From IDS-8 sp036381215 (lineage in GTDB: Bacteria; Pseudomonadota; Gammaproteobacteria; Steroidobacterales; Woeseiaceae): 64,000 bases of DNA. The notes under the pieces were generated by a model, which saw only the letters and a list, made by a program, of their open reading frames with translations, was not told the DNA's origin and did not search any database. The stretch covers positions 45,955-109,954 of the forward strand of contig DASVDF010000153.1 in NCBI GenBank assembly GCA_036381215.1, written 5' to 3'. The position numbers were made by a program, and so were the translations under genes. Below, one piece after another: positions 7,636 through 19,922 of the stretch. Every line of letters starts with the position of its first letter. Within the stretch, counting starts at the first letter, position 1.

Positions 7636-9843
7636 ATGCGCATCTGGCTCCTGGCACTGGCGTTTCTCGCCACGACGGCCGTCGCGGCGGACAGCGTGCT
7701 GCTCGGCTTCGATGCCGACGGCAGCAAGGCGGAACGGGAGCTCGAGGCGCGTTTCGACGCCGATCTCGACGCCGGCGATCTCGATCGCTGGCTGAAGCGC
7801 CTGTCCGCGCGCCCGCATCACGCGGGCTCGCAGGCGACGCGGGAGAACGCGCAGTTCCTCGCCTCCCTGCTCGAAGGCTGGGGCTACGACGTCACCGTCG
7901 AGGAGTTCGACGTGCTGCTGCCGACGCCGCGGCAGCGGGTGCTCGAGCTCGTGGCGCCCACGCGCTTCACCCCCTCCCTCACCGAGACATCGCTGCCGGA
8001 AGACCCCGGTACCTCGGTGCGCGCGGATCTCCTGCCGCCGTACAACGCGTTCTCGATCGACGGCGACGTGGAAGGGGAGCTCGTGTTCGTGAACTACGGG
8101 CTGCCCGAGGATTACGAGATGCTCGCGCGTTACGGCATCGACGTGGCGGGCAAGATCGTGATCGCGAAGTACGGCCATTCCTGGCGCGGCATCAAGCCGA
8201 AGCTCGCGGCCGAGCACGGCGCGATCGGCACGATCATCTACTCCGATCCCGCGGAAGACGGCTATGCCGTCGGCGACACCTACCCCAACGGCCCTTACAA
8301 GAATGCGACGGCCGTCCAGCGGGGCTCGGTCATGGACATGCCGACCTATCCCGGCGACGTGCTGACGCCCGGTGAAGGCGCGACTGAAGCTGCCGAGCGC
8401 CTGGATCGCGAAGAGGCGCCGACGCTCACGAAAGTGCCGGTCCTGCCGATTTCCTGGACAGACGCGCAGCCGCTGCTCGAGGCGCTCGGCGGCCCGGTCG
8501 CGCCGCCCGCGTGGCGCGGCGCGCTGCCCATCACGTATCACATCGGGCCGGGACCGGCGCGCGTGCACCTCGCGCTCGCGTTCGACTGGAACCGCATCAC
8601 CGCCTATGACGTGATCGCGCGCCTCGAGGGCGCGGCATATCCCGACGAATGGGTGATCCGCGGCAACCACCATGACGCCTGGAACAACGGCGCCGCCGAC
8701 CCCGTCGCCGGCCTCGTCTCCATGCTCGCCGAAGCGCGCGCGATCAGTCGCCTCGCGAAAGCGGGCGACCGGCCGGCGCGCACCGTCGTCTTCGCGGCCT
8801 GGGATGCCGAGGAGCCGGGCCTGATCGGCTCGACCGAATGGGCGGAAGCGCACGCGGCCGAGCTGCAGGAGCATGCCGTCGCGTATTTCAACACCGACAG
8901 CAGCGCGCGCGGTTTCATCGGGATCGGCGGCAGCCACACGCTGGAGCATTTCCTGAACCAGGTGATGGCTGACGTGCCCGACCCGCAGACGGAGCAGTCG
9001 GTCAAGGCGCGGCGGCGCGCCTGGATGAAGGTGCACGCGGCAAATGGCGTGGACCGCGCGGAAGCGCGGCGCGACGACTTGAGGATCTATCCGCTCGGCT
9101 CCGGATCCGACTACACGCCGTTTCTCCAGCACTTGGGGGTAGCGTCGGCGGACTTCGGCTTCGGCGGCGAGGGTGAAGGCGGCAGCTACCACACGCTGTA
9201 CGACACCTACGAGCATTACACGACCTGGCGCGATCCGGGTCTCGCCTACGGTGTGGCACTCGCCCGGGTGACCGGCCGCGCGACGCTCCGGTTCGCCAAC
9301 GCGCCGCGGCTGCCGTTCGAGTTCACCGCGCTCGCCGACAGCGTGGCGCTGTACGTCTCCGAGCTCGAGGAGCTCGCGCGCAACCTGCGCGAGGAGACCG
9401 AGCGCAGCAACCGGCTGATCGAGGCAGGCGACTACGGGCTTGCGCTCGATCCCGAGGAGCAGCTCGGACCCCCGCAGCGCAAGGAGCCGGTGCCGTACTT
9501 CAATTTCGCGCCGCTCAAGAACGCCGCGGACCGGCTGCGCGAAGCGGCGGAGAATTATTCAGAGGAAGCGGGCGGCGCGCGCCCGTCACCGGAGCTCAAT
9601 CGCCTGCTCTACACCAGCGAGCGTGTGCTGACGCGCCGCGAGGGGCTGCCCGGCCGGCCCTGGTACAAGCACTACGTCTACGCACCCGGGTTCTACACCG
9701 GCTACGGCGTGAAGACCCTGCCTGCCGTGCGCGAGGCCATCGAGCAGCGCCAGTACGACGCCGTCGAAGGCGCGGTGGCGGACGTTGCCGAGGTCCTGAA
9801 CGCGATGGCCGCGCGCATCGAGACCATCACGCGCGCGCTGTAG
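7636..9843 (+). CDS. M28 zinc peptidase, glutamate carboxypeptidase II/PSMA-like
   Basis: Exported 735-aa co-catalytic di-zinc exopeptidase. A signal peptide (about 1-18) is followed by a protease-associated domain insertion (about 110-300), the M28 catalytic domain (about 320-560) and a C-terminal transferrin-receptor-like dimerisation domain. All metal ligands of the GCPII type can be placed: H345, D355, E393, D421 and H519, with E392 as catalytic base; spacing agrees with human GCPII. Likely trims C-terminal acidic or other residues from peptides in the periplasm; the exact substrate is unknown. The ATG follows a strong GGGGGG ribosome site. The gene is intact. Confidence 0.88.
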   Translation: MRIWLLALAFLATTAVAADSVLLGFDADGSKAERELEARFDADLDAGDLDRWLKRLSARPHHAGSQATRENAQFLASLLEGWGYDVTVEEFDVLLPTPRQRVLELVAPTRFTPSLTETSLPEDPGTSVRADLLPPYNAFSIDGDVEGELVFVNYGLPEDYEMLARYGIDVAGKIVIAKYGHSWRGIKPKLAAEHGAIGTIIYSDPAEDGYAVGDTYPNGPYKNATAVQRGSVMDMPTYPGDVLTPGEGATEAAERLDREEAPTLTKVPVLPISWTDAQPLLEALGGPVAPPAWRGALPITYHIGPGPARVHLALAFDWNRITAYDVIARLEGAAYPDEWVIRGNHHDAWNNGAADPVAGLVSMLAEARAISRLAKAGDRPARTVVFAAWDAEEPGLIGSTEWAEAHAAELQEHAVAYFNTDSSARGFIGIGGSHTLEHFLNQVMADVPDPQTEQSVKARRRAWMKVHAANGVDRAEARRDDLRIYPLGSGSDYTPFLQHLGVASADFGFGGEGEGGSYHTLYDTYEHYTTWRDPGLAYGVALARVTGRATLRFANAPRLPFEFTALADSVALYVSELEELARNLREETERSNRLIEAGDYGLALDPEEQLGPPQRKEPVPYFNFAPLKNAADRLREAAENYSEEAGGARPSPELNRLLYTSERVLTRREGLPGRPWYKHYVYAPGFYTGYGVKTLPAVREAIEQRQYDAVEGAVADVAEVLNAMAARIETITRAL

Positions 9844-9854
9844 TTCGTTGGAGC

Positions 9855-10370
9855 CTAGTCGCCGGCGATGAACCAGACGAACTCCCAGTCGCCGTCGTCA
9901 CGCTGCCGGAAGCCCGCGCGCCAGCCGTAGTAGTCCTGCTGCTCGTCGGCGGCGGCCGCCGGGCAGATGTACCAGTGCAGGCCGGCGAGCGTGTCGCGCA
10001 CGCAGTCGCGCGCGAGGATGTCGGCAAGAAGATCCAGCCGCTCCGGCTCGGCCCGGAACACTGCGAGACCGCCTTCGCGCGACGGCTCCTGCCCGAAGCT
10101 GTAGCTGAACGCGTCGGCCATGTGCGCGGCCAACGTCGCGTAGTCCCGCGCCCGCGCCGCTTCGGCGACCGTCGCCGCCAGCGCCTCCGGGCCTGCAGCC
10201 GCCGGCATGACCGCGGAAGGATCAGAGTTGGCGGGCCCGTCCGGCGGCGTCTGCTGGTGGGGAACCGCAGGTTCGCGAGGCGTACATGCGCAGACGACGA
10301 GTGCCGTTGCGAGCAACACCAGGGCGTTGCCCGGCCTGCGCCAGTTCCTGTTCTCCTTCAGGTGCCGCAT
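9855..10370 (-). CDS. Putative lipoprotein, unknown function
   Basis: 171 aa. The N-terminus has two basic patches followed by a hydrophobic stretch and Cys residues (LVVCACTPRE), so a lipoprotein signal with either Cys as the modified residue is likely. The mature part has an acidic, helical region (about 60-110) and an aromatic C-terminus (WYICPA, YYGWRAGF, DWEFVWFIAGD) that resembles small NTF2-like or SnoaL-like exported domains, but I cannot assign it to a family. The ATG at 10370 is preceded by AAGGAG at a good distance. It lies 67 nt downstream of the class V aminotransferase gene on the same strand, so co-transcription is possible. Confidence 0.62.
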   Translation of the reverse strand: MRHLKENRNWRRPGNALVLLATALVVCACTPREPAVPHQQTPPDGPANSDPSAVMPAAAGPEALAATVAEAARARDYATLAAHMADAFSYSFGQEPSREGGLAVFRAEPERLDLLADILARDCVRDTLAGLHWYICPAAAADEQQDYYGWRAGFRQRDDGDWEFVWFIAGD

Positions 10371-10437
10371 CAGCTTCTCCTTCTCGCGAAAAGGCACGCA
10401 TTCCGGACATCCCGGACCCGACTGCAGAAATCTGCGT

Positions 10438-11595
10438 TCAGGTGAATTCCCGCAGGATTTCGAGCAGGCGGCCGACGTCGTTCTCGTCGTTGTAGAGGTA
10501 GGGCGATACGCGGATCGCGTCGCCGCGGATACTGACGTGCACGTGCGCCGCCGCCAGCCGCTCCGGGAGTGCCGGCGGCAGCCCGCCGGGCAGGCGGATG
10601 CCGACGATGTGGCCGACTCTCTGCGCGGGCGCCAGCACCTCGCAGCCAAGCGCCTGCGCTTCGGCCGCGAGCCGGTCGGTGAGCCGGCGCACCGTGGCCT
10701 GGATGCGCGGCACGCCCCAGTCGAGAAGCTGTTCCAGTCCCGCGAGCGCCATGGGCGCGAGCACGAGCTGCGAAAACTCGCCCATGTCGAAGCGCCGCGC
10801 GCCGCGCCGGTATTCGTCGGTGTAGTCGACGAGAGCCGCGAAGTTCTCGGCGCCGGCGCGGCTCGCCCAGGAGTATTCGAGAGGCCGGCCCGTCTCGCGC
10901 CAGCGCGGCGCCGCGTACAGATAGCCCAGGCTGTACGGACCGAGCTGCCATTTGTAGCCGACCGAGACCAGGAAATCGGGCTGCACGGCCGCGAGATCCA
11001 AAGGCAGCGCGCCGAAGGTCTGGCTTGCGTCCACGACCAGCGCCGCCCCGGCCTCCCGGGCGCGCTCGCCGACCGCGACGAGATCGACGCGGGCGCCGTC
11101 CGTCCAGTGGCAGTACGGCAGCGCGACCACCGCCGTCCTGTCGTCGATCGCTTCGAGCACCGCGCCGGTCCAGTCGTCAGCGGGTTTTCTTCTCACCGTG
11201 GAGAGCTCCGCGCCGCGTTCGTGCGCGAGCTCGCGCCACGCGTACACGTTCGATGGAAAGCCCTCGTGCAGCACCACGATGTTCTGACCGCGCCCAACGT
11301 CCATGTTGGCCGCTGCGATCGCGATGCCGTAGCTCGCCGCGGGAACGAGGGCCACTCCATCGCTGTCCGTTTCCATGAGGCGGGCGGCGGCGGCACGCAG
11401 CGCCTCCGCGGCGTCGAACCAGTTGGCGTCGGTGAACGTCCACGGCGCGGCCTTCCGGCGCACGGCCTCGATGCCCGTCGCGGTAGCGGATTTCAGCTGC
11501 GGCGACATGTAGGCGCAATTGAGAAAGGTGACGTCGGGCGGGATATCGAACAGTGCTCGCTGCCCGGGAAGGACGCCGGCGGTGGACCTGCTCAT
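10438..11595 (-). CDS. Class V aminotransferase-fold PLP enzyme
   Basis: 385 aa, fold-type I PLP enzyme of the CsdA/kynureninase/isopenicillin-N-epimerase branch. D189 (VVDASQTFG) should contact the pyridine nitrogen and K215 (SVGYKWQLGP) should be the PLP lysine. The family includes desulfurases, epimerases, lyases and transaminases; there is no active-site Cys motif typical of a cysteine desulfurase, so I leave the reaction open. The ATG at 11595 has a weak purine-rich site. Divergent from the choice-of-anchor H gene across 173 nt. Confidence 0.82.
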   Translation of the reverse strand: MSRSTAGVLPGQRALFDIPPDVTFLNCAYMSPQLKSATATGIEAVRRKAAPWTFTDANWFDAAEALRAAAARLMETDSDGVALVPAASYGIAIAAANMDVGRGQNIVVLHEGFPSNVYAWRELAHERGAELSTVRRKPADDWTGAVLEAIDDRTAVVALPYCHWTDGARVDLVAVGERAREAGAALVVDASQTFGALPLDLAAVQPDFLVSVGYKWQLGPYSLGYLYAAPRWRETGRPLEYSWASRAGAENFAALVDYTDEYRRGARRFDMGEFSQLVLAPMALAGLEQLLDWGVPRIQATVRRLTDRLAAEAQALGCEVLAPAQRVGHIVGIRLPGGLPPALPERLAAAHVHVSIRGDAIRVSPYLYNDENDVGRLLEILREFT

Positions 11596-11768
11596 CGATT
11601 TCGACTCGTGACCGTTCAGGCGACGTTCATGATACGCGGATCGGTGCCGCAGACGTCATGGCGCCGCGGCCGCGCGCGAGATTGACCGACGGAGCAGCGG
11701 GTTCAGGCTCGATTCATGCTGACCGGGTTCAAATGACGTCACAAAGGGGTCGCACACGAGGTGTAGAC

Positions 11769-12506
11769 ATGGGCACACGAACTGCGGTCGGCGGCAAGGC
11801 GCTGCTGATGTTCCTGCTTCCCGGCTGGCTGGCGGCTTCGGCGTTCGCCGAGGAGGAGCCGAGGGCCTCGACGACGAAGCACTACGTCGAGGCTGCGCGC
11901 GAGGGAGGGGCGCCCACCGCTGTGAGCCGGGATCGCTACGGCGCCCTGGCGATGGAGGGCACGCGCGTGCAGCCGGGCCAGCGGCAGGTGCGGTCCGGCA
12001 AGCCCGGGGAATCGACGCTGCAATCGACCGGCAACAACGACTTCTGGTTCTTCGCGGCCGACGTCGTGCTGTTCGGCGACGACGATCGCGACGGCTTTTC
12101 TTACGGCATCGACCTCGTGTTCGACGCGGACACGATCTTCGAGGCCGCCGACGTCTACGCGGTGCTGTACCTGAGCCTCGAGGGCGGGCCGTGGAACGAA
12201 TACGCGACCACGGAAGACTTCACGATTTTCGGTGCCGTGAGCGACGACGAGTTCGGGGTGGTGACCGAGCTCGAGTCAGGTTACCCGCGCGGCAGCTACG
12301 ACATCCTGATCGAGCTGTACGACGCCTTCGACGGTACGTTCCTCGCGAGCATCGGTCCCGCGGATACCTCAGAGCTCGGTTTCCTGCCGCTCGAGGACTT
12401 CGGGCGCGATGCCCCGGACCGCCACCACCACCACACCGGAGGCGGAGCCGCCAGTCTCCCGTTACTGGTGCTGCTCGCGCTCGCAGCCGCGCTGCGCCGG
12501 AGGTGA
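11769..12506 (+). CDS. Choice-of-anchor H family protein with GlyGly-CTERM-like sorting tail
   Basis: 245 aa. Signal peptide (about 1-27, ends ASAFAEE), then an extended basic stretch, then a beta-rich acidic domain (FWFFAADVVLFGDDDRDGF onward) typical of choice-of-anchor H proteins. The C-terminus has a HHHH run, a GGG, a hydrophobic helix (SLPLLVLLALAAAL) and a terminal RRR. This tripartite end is what rhombosortase substrates (GlyGly-CTERM) look like, suggesting cleavage and surface display or release through type II secretion. No rhombosortase gene lies in this window. The ATG follows GAGGTG. The gene ends two bases before the convergent RND gene. Confidence 0.75.
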   Translation: MGTRTAVGGKALLMFLLPGWLAASAFAEEEPRASTTKHYVEAAREGGAPTAVSRDRYGALAMEGTRVQPGQRQVRSGKPGESTLQSTGNNDFWFFAADVVLFGDDDRDGFSYGIDLVFDADTIFEAADVYAVLYLSLEGGPWNEYATTEDFTIFGAVSDDEFGVVTELESGYPRGSYDILIELYDAFDGTFLASIGPADTSELGFLPLEDFGRDAPDRHHHHTGGGAASLPLLVLLALAAALRRR

Positions 12507-12508
12507 CC

Positions 12509-15500
12509 TCAGGCGGTCGAGCGGGCGAGGGGGACGGCGCGCGCGGTGCGCACGACCTTGCGGGCCCAGGCCGAGAGTGAGTCGAAATACGCGTACAGTG
12601 CGGGCACCACGAGCAGCGAGACGATGGACGAGAACGTGAGTCCTCCGATGATTGCCCGCGCCATCGGAAAATAAGCCGGCCCGTCGCCGCCGACCTGGGT
12701 GGTGCCGACGGCAAGGGGAGAAAGACCGACGACGGTCGTGGTCACGGTCATGAGGATCGGGCGGAGGCGGTCGCGGCCACCGGCGACGATCGCCTCGTTG
12801 CGGGACATGCCCTGCCGGCGGAGCTGGTTGACCCGATCGATCAGCACGATGCCGTTGTTAACGACCACGCCGATCAGGATCATGATGCCGATCGATGCCA
12901 TGAACGTGAACGTCGTGCCCGTTACGGCGAAGAACAGGAAGACGCCGAAGACCGAGAAAACGATCGAACCCAGGATGATCGAAAACGGGAACAGCAGCGA
13001 TTCGAACAGCGCGGCCATTACGAGGAAGATGCAGGCGATGCCGAGCAGGATGTTCTGGAACATCATCTGCTGCGTCTCGTCCTGGCGCTCGAAGCCCTCC
13101 CCGAACTTCCAGCTGTAGCCGGGCGGCAGCTCGAACTGCTCCATGAGCTTCTCGACTTTCGGCTGGACGTCGCTCATGGTCGTGCCGTCGGCGAGGTTGG
13201 CCCGGAGGACCACGGCGGTCTGCCGATCGGTGCGGCGGATCGTGTCGGGGGAGTGGGCCACGTCGAGCTCGGCGATGCTGCCGAGCGTGATCCGCCGCCC
13301 GTCAGCGGCGTAGAGCGGCAGCCCCGCGAGCTGATCGATGCTTTGCTTGTCGCTTTCGCGGAAGGCGAGGCGGACCTCGACTTCCCCCTGGTCGCCGCGG
13401 AACTCGCGCAGGTTCTGACCGCGCATTGCAGTCGCGACGGCATCCGCGACCTGCCGGGAAGACAAGCCGGCCGCCGCGGCGCGCACGCGGTCCACGGTGA
13501 CGCGCACCTCCCGCTCGCCCGATTCCGCGTCGGAGCGGACGTCGAGCAGGCCGGCGACCGTCGACAGCACGCGTACCACGTCGCGGCCGAGGTCGTTCAG
13601 GCGCTCCGTGGAATCGCCGGAGATCTGCACGCTGAAGCCTTCGCCCCCGCCCTGCTGGTCGAATTCGAAGCTCGGCTTGCCGATTGCGATCGCGGGCAGA
13701 CCCTCTTTGATGCGATCGATGACCTCCCGCGTGCCGAGAGTCGCTTCCTCCTCGTCGGTGAGCAGGAGCACGGATTCCGCATGCCCGGGCTCGTAGTAAC
13801 TGTAGACCGAGCGGATGTCGAGCTCTTCGCGGTGCTCGAGCATCCACCCCTCGATCGTTTCGACGGCCGCCTGCACCTGTTCCAGCGGATGCTCGCCTTC
13901 GAGGTGGTAGGACATGTACAGGCGCCGCCCGGCTTCCTGCGGGAACGGATCGAACTTGACGAGCTGGAGCAGCAGCGGCAGCACTCCGATCGCGCACAGC
14001 AGCACGATACCGAGCGCGGTCCACCACGGATGCGCCAGAATCCCGCTCAAACCCCGTGCATAGCGGTTGGTGAGCCGCCGGATCCACGCGCCTTCCGCGG
14101 CGGGCGGCGGTGGCGGAATGCGGGCGGCCAGCATCGGCACGAGCGTCTGCGCGACGATGAGCGACGTCACCAGCGCGACGATGATCGTCACCGACACGTG
14201 TGTGAGAAAGATGCTGATCTCCGTCTTGACCCCGAACATGATGGGGACGAACACGATGACGGTGGTCGCCGTCCCGGCGAGTACCGCGAGCCCGACCTCG
14301 CCGACGCCAGTCAGTGTCGCCTCGAACGGCCGCGCCGGATCCTGGGCGCGGTGGTGGAAAACGCTTTCCACGATGACCACGGCGTTGTCGACCAGCATGC
14401 CAACCGCCAGCATGAGCCCCATCATGGTGAGGATGTTCAGGCTCAAGCCCGTGAAGTAGAGAACGCCGAGGGTGATCGTCAGCGCGAACGGGATGCAGGC
14501 GGTCACGATCAGCGTCGAGGAAAGCTGGCGCAGGAACACGTACAGCACGGCGATGGCGAGCAGGGCGCCGATCACCCCGGCCTCCAGCAGATCGGAAAGT
14601 GACTTGCGCACGCTGTCGGCCTGGTTGTCCAGCGCGAAGATGCTGATGCCCTGCATCTGCGGCAGGTCGCTGATCTCCGCGACTTTCGCCATCACGCGGT
14701 CCGTAACTTCCACCATGTTCGCGCCGGTGGACTTGCTGACGGCGAGCCCGACCGCGGGAGCGCCGTCGAGCCGGCGTCCGTACTCGCGATCCGGGCTGCG
14801 CAGCTCGACGTCCGCAACGTCGCCGAGGCGCAGCCCGCTGCCGTCGATGACGATGTCCTCGATGTCCTCGAGCGAGGTGAACTCGCCGCGCGGCCGGACG
14901 TTGAAGCGTTGCCCGCTGTCGGTGATGCGGCCGGCGCTGACCGCGAAATTGCTGCGCTCCAGCAGCCCCCGCAGATCGTCGATGGCGATGCCGTGGGCCG
15001 CCAGCCGGTCCGAATCGAGCAGAATGCGTATCTCGAGCGGATCGACGCCCTGGAGCTCCACCTTGGAGACGCCTTCGACGCGCTCGAGCGGACGTTTCAG
15101 CAGCCGTTCCAGCAGCTCGTAGCTCGCCGACAGGTCGCGCTCGCTGGAAATCCTGAGCTGCAGGATGGGCTGGTCCGCGAACGACCCGGTGAAGACGAAG
15201 ATCCGGCGGATGTCCTCGGGCAGCTCGTGGCGGATCGCGTCGACCTTGGCGCGCGCCTCGATGCCCTTCGTGCCCATGCTCTGGCCCCAGTCGAACTGCA
15301 GGAAGATCTGCGACTGGCTTTCACTCGAGGTCGAGAACATCTGCTCCACGCCGGACAGGGTAGCGAGCGCTTCCTCGACCGGGCGGGTGATCAGCCGCTC
15401 CACCTCTTCGGGCGTCGAGCTCTCGTATGGGATCTGCACGAAGATCCCCGGGAACTCGATGTCGGGGAACTGCTCGAGCGGCAGCAGCCGCGACGCGATC

Positions 15501-15577
15501 AGGCCGACCAGCGTGCACGCGACGAAGATCACGATGGTAGTGATCGGCCGCCGCATGGCGATTTCGGTGTGCTTCAC
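12509..15577 (-). CDS. RND efflux permease, AcrB/MdtBC-like (second of two)
   Basis: 1022-aa inner-membrane proton-driven exporter of the hydrophobe/amphiphile RND type. The layout is standard: TM1 at the N-terminus, a large periplasmic loop (about 35-330), six helices, a second loop (about 550-860) and six more helices. The TM4 proton-relay motif reads GMLVDNAVVIVE, so one of the two AcrB aspartates is Asn, as is usual in the MdtB/MdtC-like branch. It is the last gene of a four-gene operon and starts 4 nt after the first permease ends, which argues that the two form a heteromeric pump. No outer-membrane channel is encoded here. Substrates cannot be read from sequence. Confidence 0.92.
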   Translation of the reverse strand: MKHTEIAMRRPITTIVIFVACTLVGLIASRLLPLEQFPDIEFPGIFVQIPYESSTPEEVERLITRPVEEALATLSGVEQMFSTSSESQSQIFLQFDWGQSMGTKGIEARAKVDAIRHELPEDIRRIFVFTGSFADQPILQLRISSERDLSASYELLERLLKRPLERVEGVSKVELQGVDPLEIRILLDSDRLAAHGIAIDDLRGLLERSNFAVSAGRITDSGQRFNVRPRGEFTSLEDIEDIVIDGSGLRLGDVADVELRSPDREYGRRLDGAPAVGLAVSKSTGANMVEVTDRVMAKVAEISDLPQMQGISIFALDNQADSVRKSLSDLLEAGVIGALLAIAVLYVFLRQLSSTLIVTACIPFALTITLGVLYFTGLSLNILTMMGLMLAVGMLVDNAVVIVESVFHHRAQDPARPFEATLTGVGEVGLAVLAGTATTVIVFVPIMFGVKTEISIFLTHVSVTIIVALVTSLIVAQTLVPMLAARIPPPPPAAEGAWIRRLTNRYARGLSGILAHPWWTALGIVLLCAIGVLPLLLQLVKFDPFPQEAGRRLYMSYHLEGEHPLEQVQAAVETIEGWMLEHREELDIRSVYSYYEPGHAESVLLLTDEEEATLGTREVIDRIKEGLPAIAIGKPSFEFDQQGGGEGFSVQISGDSTERLNDLGRDVVRVLSTVAGLLDVRSDAESGEREVRVTVDRVRAAAAGLSSRQVADAVATAMRGQNLREFRGDQGEVEVRLAFRESDKQSIDQLAGLPLYAADGRRITLGSIAELDVAHSPDTIRRTDRQTAVVLRANLADGTTMSDVQPKVEKLMEQFELPPGYSWKFGEGFERQDETQQMMFQNILLGIACIFLVMAALFESLLFPFSIILGSIVFSVFGVFLFFAVTGTTFTFMASIGIMILIGVVVNNGIVLIDRVNQLRRQGMSRNEAIVAGGRDRLRPILMTVTTTVVGLSPLAVGTTQVGGDGPAYFPMARAIIGGLTFSSIVSLLVVPALYAYFDSLSAWARKVVRTARAVPLARSTA

Positions 15578-15581
15578 GACG

Positions 15582-18791
<3,210 letters not shown>

Positions 18792-18801
18792 GACGTTACT
18801 C

Positions 18802-19911
18802 TCAGTCCAGCGCGGAGCGACTGTCGCTCGCCACGGTGTCGCCTGTGGCAGCGGTGTTGATCACGCTGACGCGCGACCCCTCCTTCAGGCCGGTCTGGCC
18901 GACGAGCACGAAGCGCTCGTTTTCCGACAGCCCGCCCTGGATTTCGATGCGGCCACCGTTCGCGTAGCCGGTGTCGACGATGCGCCGGTGCGCCGTGCCT
19001 TCCTCCACCACGTACACGATCGACTCGCCGGCCTCCTCCACGATGGCGCTGCGTGGGATCTGCAATGCGTCCACATGGTTGTCGTAGACGATATCGACCC
19101 GCCCGAACATGCCGGGACGCAGCCGGCGGGTGGGATCCTCCAGCTCGATCGTCACCTTGAACGTGCCGGTCGCCGGGTCGATGACCGGGCTGATGCGCGC
19201 GACGATGCCCTCGAAGGTCACGTTGCTCAGCGCGTCCACTTGCAGCGTCGCCGCCTGGCCGGCCGCGAGGTTCCTGTATTCGCGCTCGGGCACGTGCAAG
19301 TAAGCGATCAGCGGCTCGAGGCTGGTCACCTGGAAAGCAGGGGCGTCCACGGGCAGGGTATTGCCGACCTTGATCAGGCGATCGGCGATCACGCCGTCGA
19401 TCGGAGCCCGGATCTCCGTGTAGCTGAGCTCGAGCTTTGCGAGATTGAAGCTCGCCTTCAGCGCTTCCATCTCGTAGAGGATCTTCTCGAAATCCCCCTG
19501 GCTGATGATGCCGCGCTCCTTGAGATCGACGTTGCGCGTGTAATCCCGCTCCAGCTTGCGCAGATTCGCTTCCGCCTGCTGCATCTCGTAGCGCAGCCGC
19601 TCGCCGTCGAGCCGCGCGAGCACCTCGCCTTCCCGGACGGTCTGACCCTCCTCGACCAGTATCTCCAGCACCTCGCCACCGACCTTGGCGACCACCTGTG
19701 CCTCCGCGAAAGCCTCGATCGGTGCCGTGCTGGAATACACGGCGAGGATGTCGCCGCGGGTGGCCGTGGCCACCTCCACCGGAATGGCGGGCGCCTCGTC
19801 TTTTTCCCCGGCGCCGGCGGCGTCATCGGCACCGTTCCGGCAAGCGGTGAGCACGAGCGCGGCGACAACGGCGCCGGCCATACGGATCGACTTCGTGGTG
19901 TGTTCCCCCAT
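18802..19911 (-). CDS. RND periplasmic adaptor (membrane fusion protein), second of two
   Basis: 369 aa. The N-terminus ends in a good lipobox (LTAC), so the protein should be lipid-anchored in the inner membrane. The HlyD/AcrA order is visible: a beta-barrel start (VEVATATRGDILAVYSST), a lipoyl half-motif (GGEVLEILVEEGQTVREGE), a short helical hairpin (about 105-150), the second lipoyl half (RAPIDGVIADRLIKVG) and the barrel plus membrane-proximal domain. It bridges the RND permease to an outer-membrane channel. It follows the first adaptor by 11 nt. The Asp/Glu-rich stretch after the lipobox is a flexible linker. Confidence 0.9.
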   Translation of the reverse strand: MGEHTTKSIRMAGAVVAALVLTACRNGADDAAGAGEKDEAPAIPVEVATATRGDILAVYSSTAPIEAFAEAQVVAKVGGEVLEILVEEGQTVREGEVLARLDGERLRYEMQQAEANLRKLERDYTRNVDLKERGIISQGDFEKILYEMEALKASFNLAKLELSYTEIRAPIDGVIADRLIKVGNTLPVDAPAFQVTSLEPLIAYLHVPEREYRNLAAGQAATLQVDALSNVTFEGIVARISPVIDPATGTFKVTIELEDPTRRLRPGMFGRVDIVYDNHVDALQIPRSAIVEEAGESIVYVVEEGTAHRRIVDTGYANGGRIEIQGGLSENERFVLVGQTGLKEGSRVSVINTAATGDTVASDSRSALD

Positions 19912-19922
19912 CGCTCGTCGCC

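Noticed and set aside
11720..11745. GGTTCAAAT (tRNA T-loop look) and TGACGTCA palindrome
   Set aside because: No acceptor or anticodon stem can be placed around it, and an isolated 8-bp palindrome is weak evidence for an operator. No tRNA gene was found in the window.
12414..12450. HHHH run read as an engineered His tag
   Set aside because: It is inside a natural coding context next to a GlyGly-CTERM-like tail and codon use is mixed; nothing else in the window looks synthetic.
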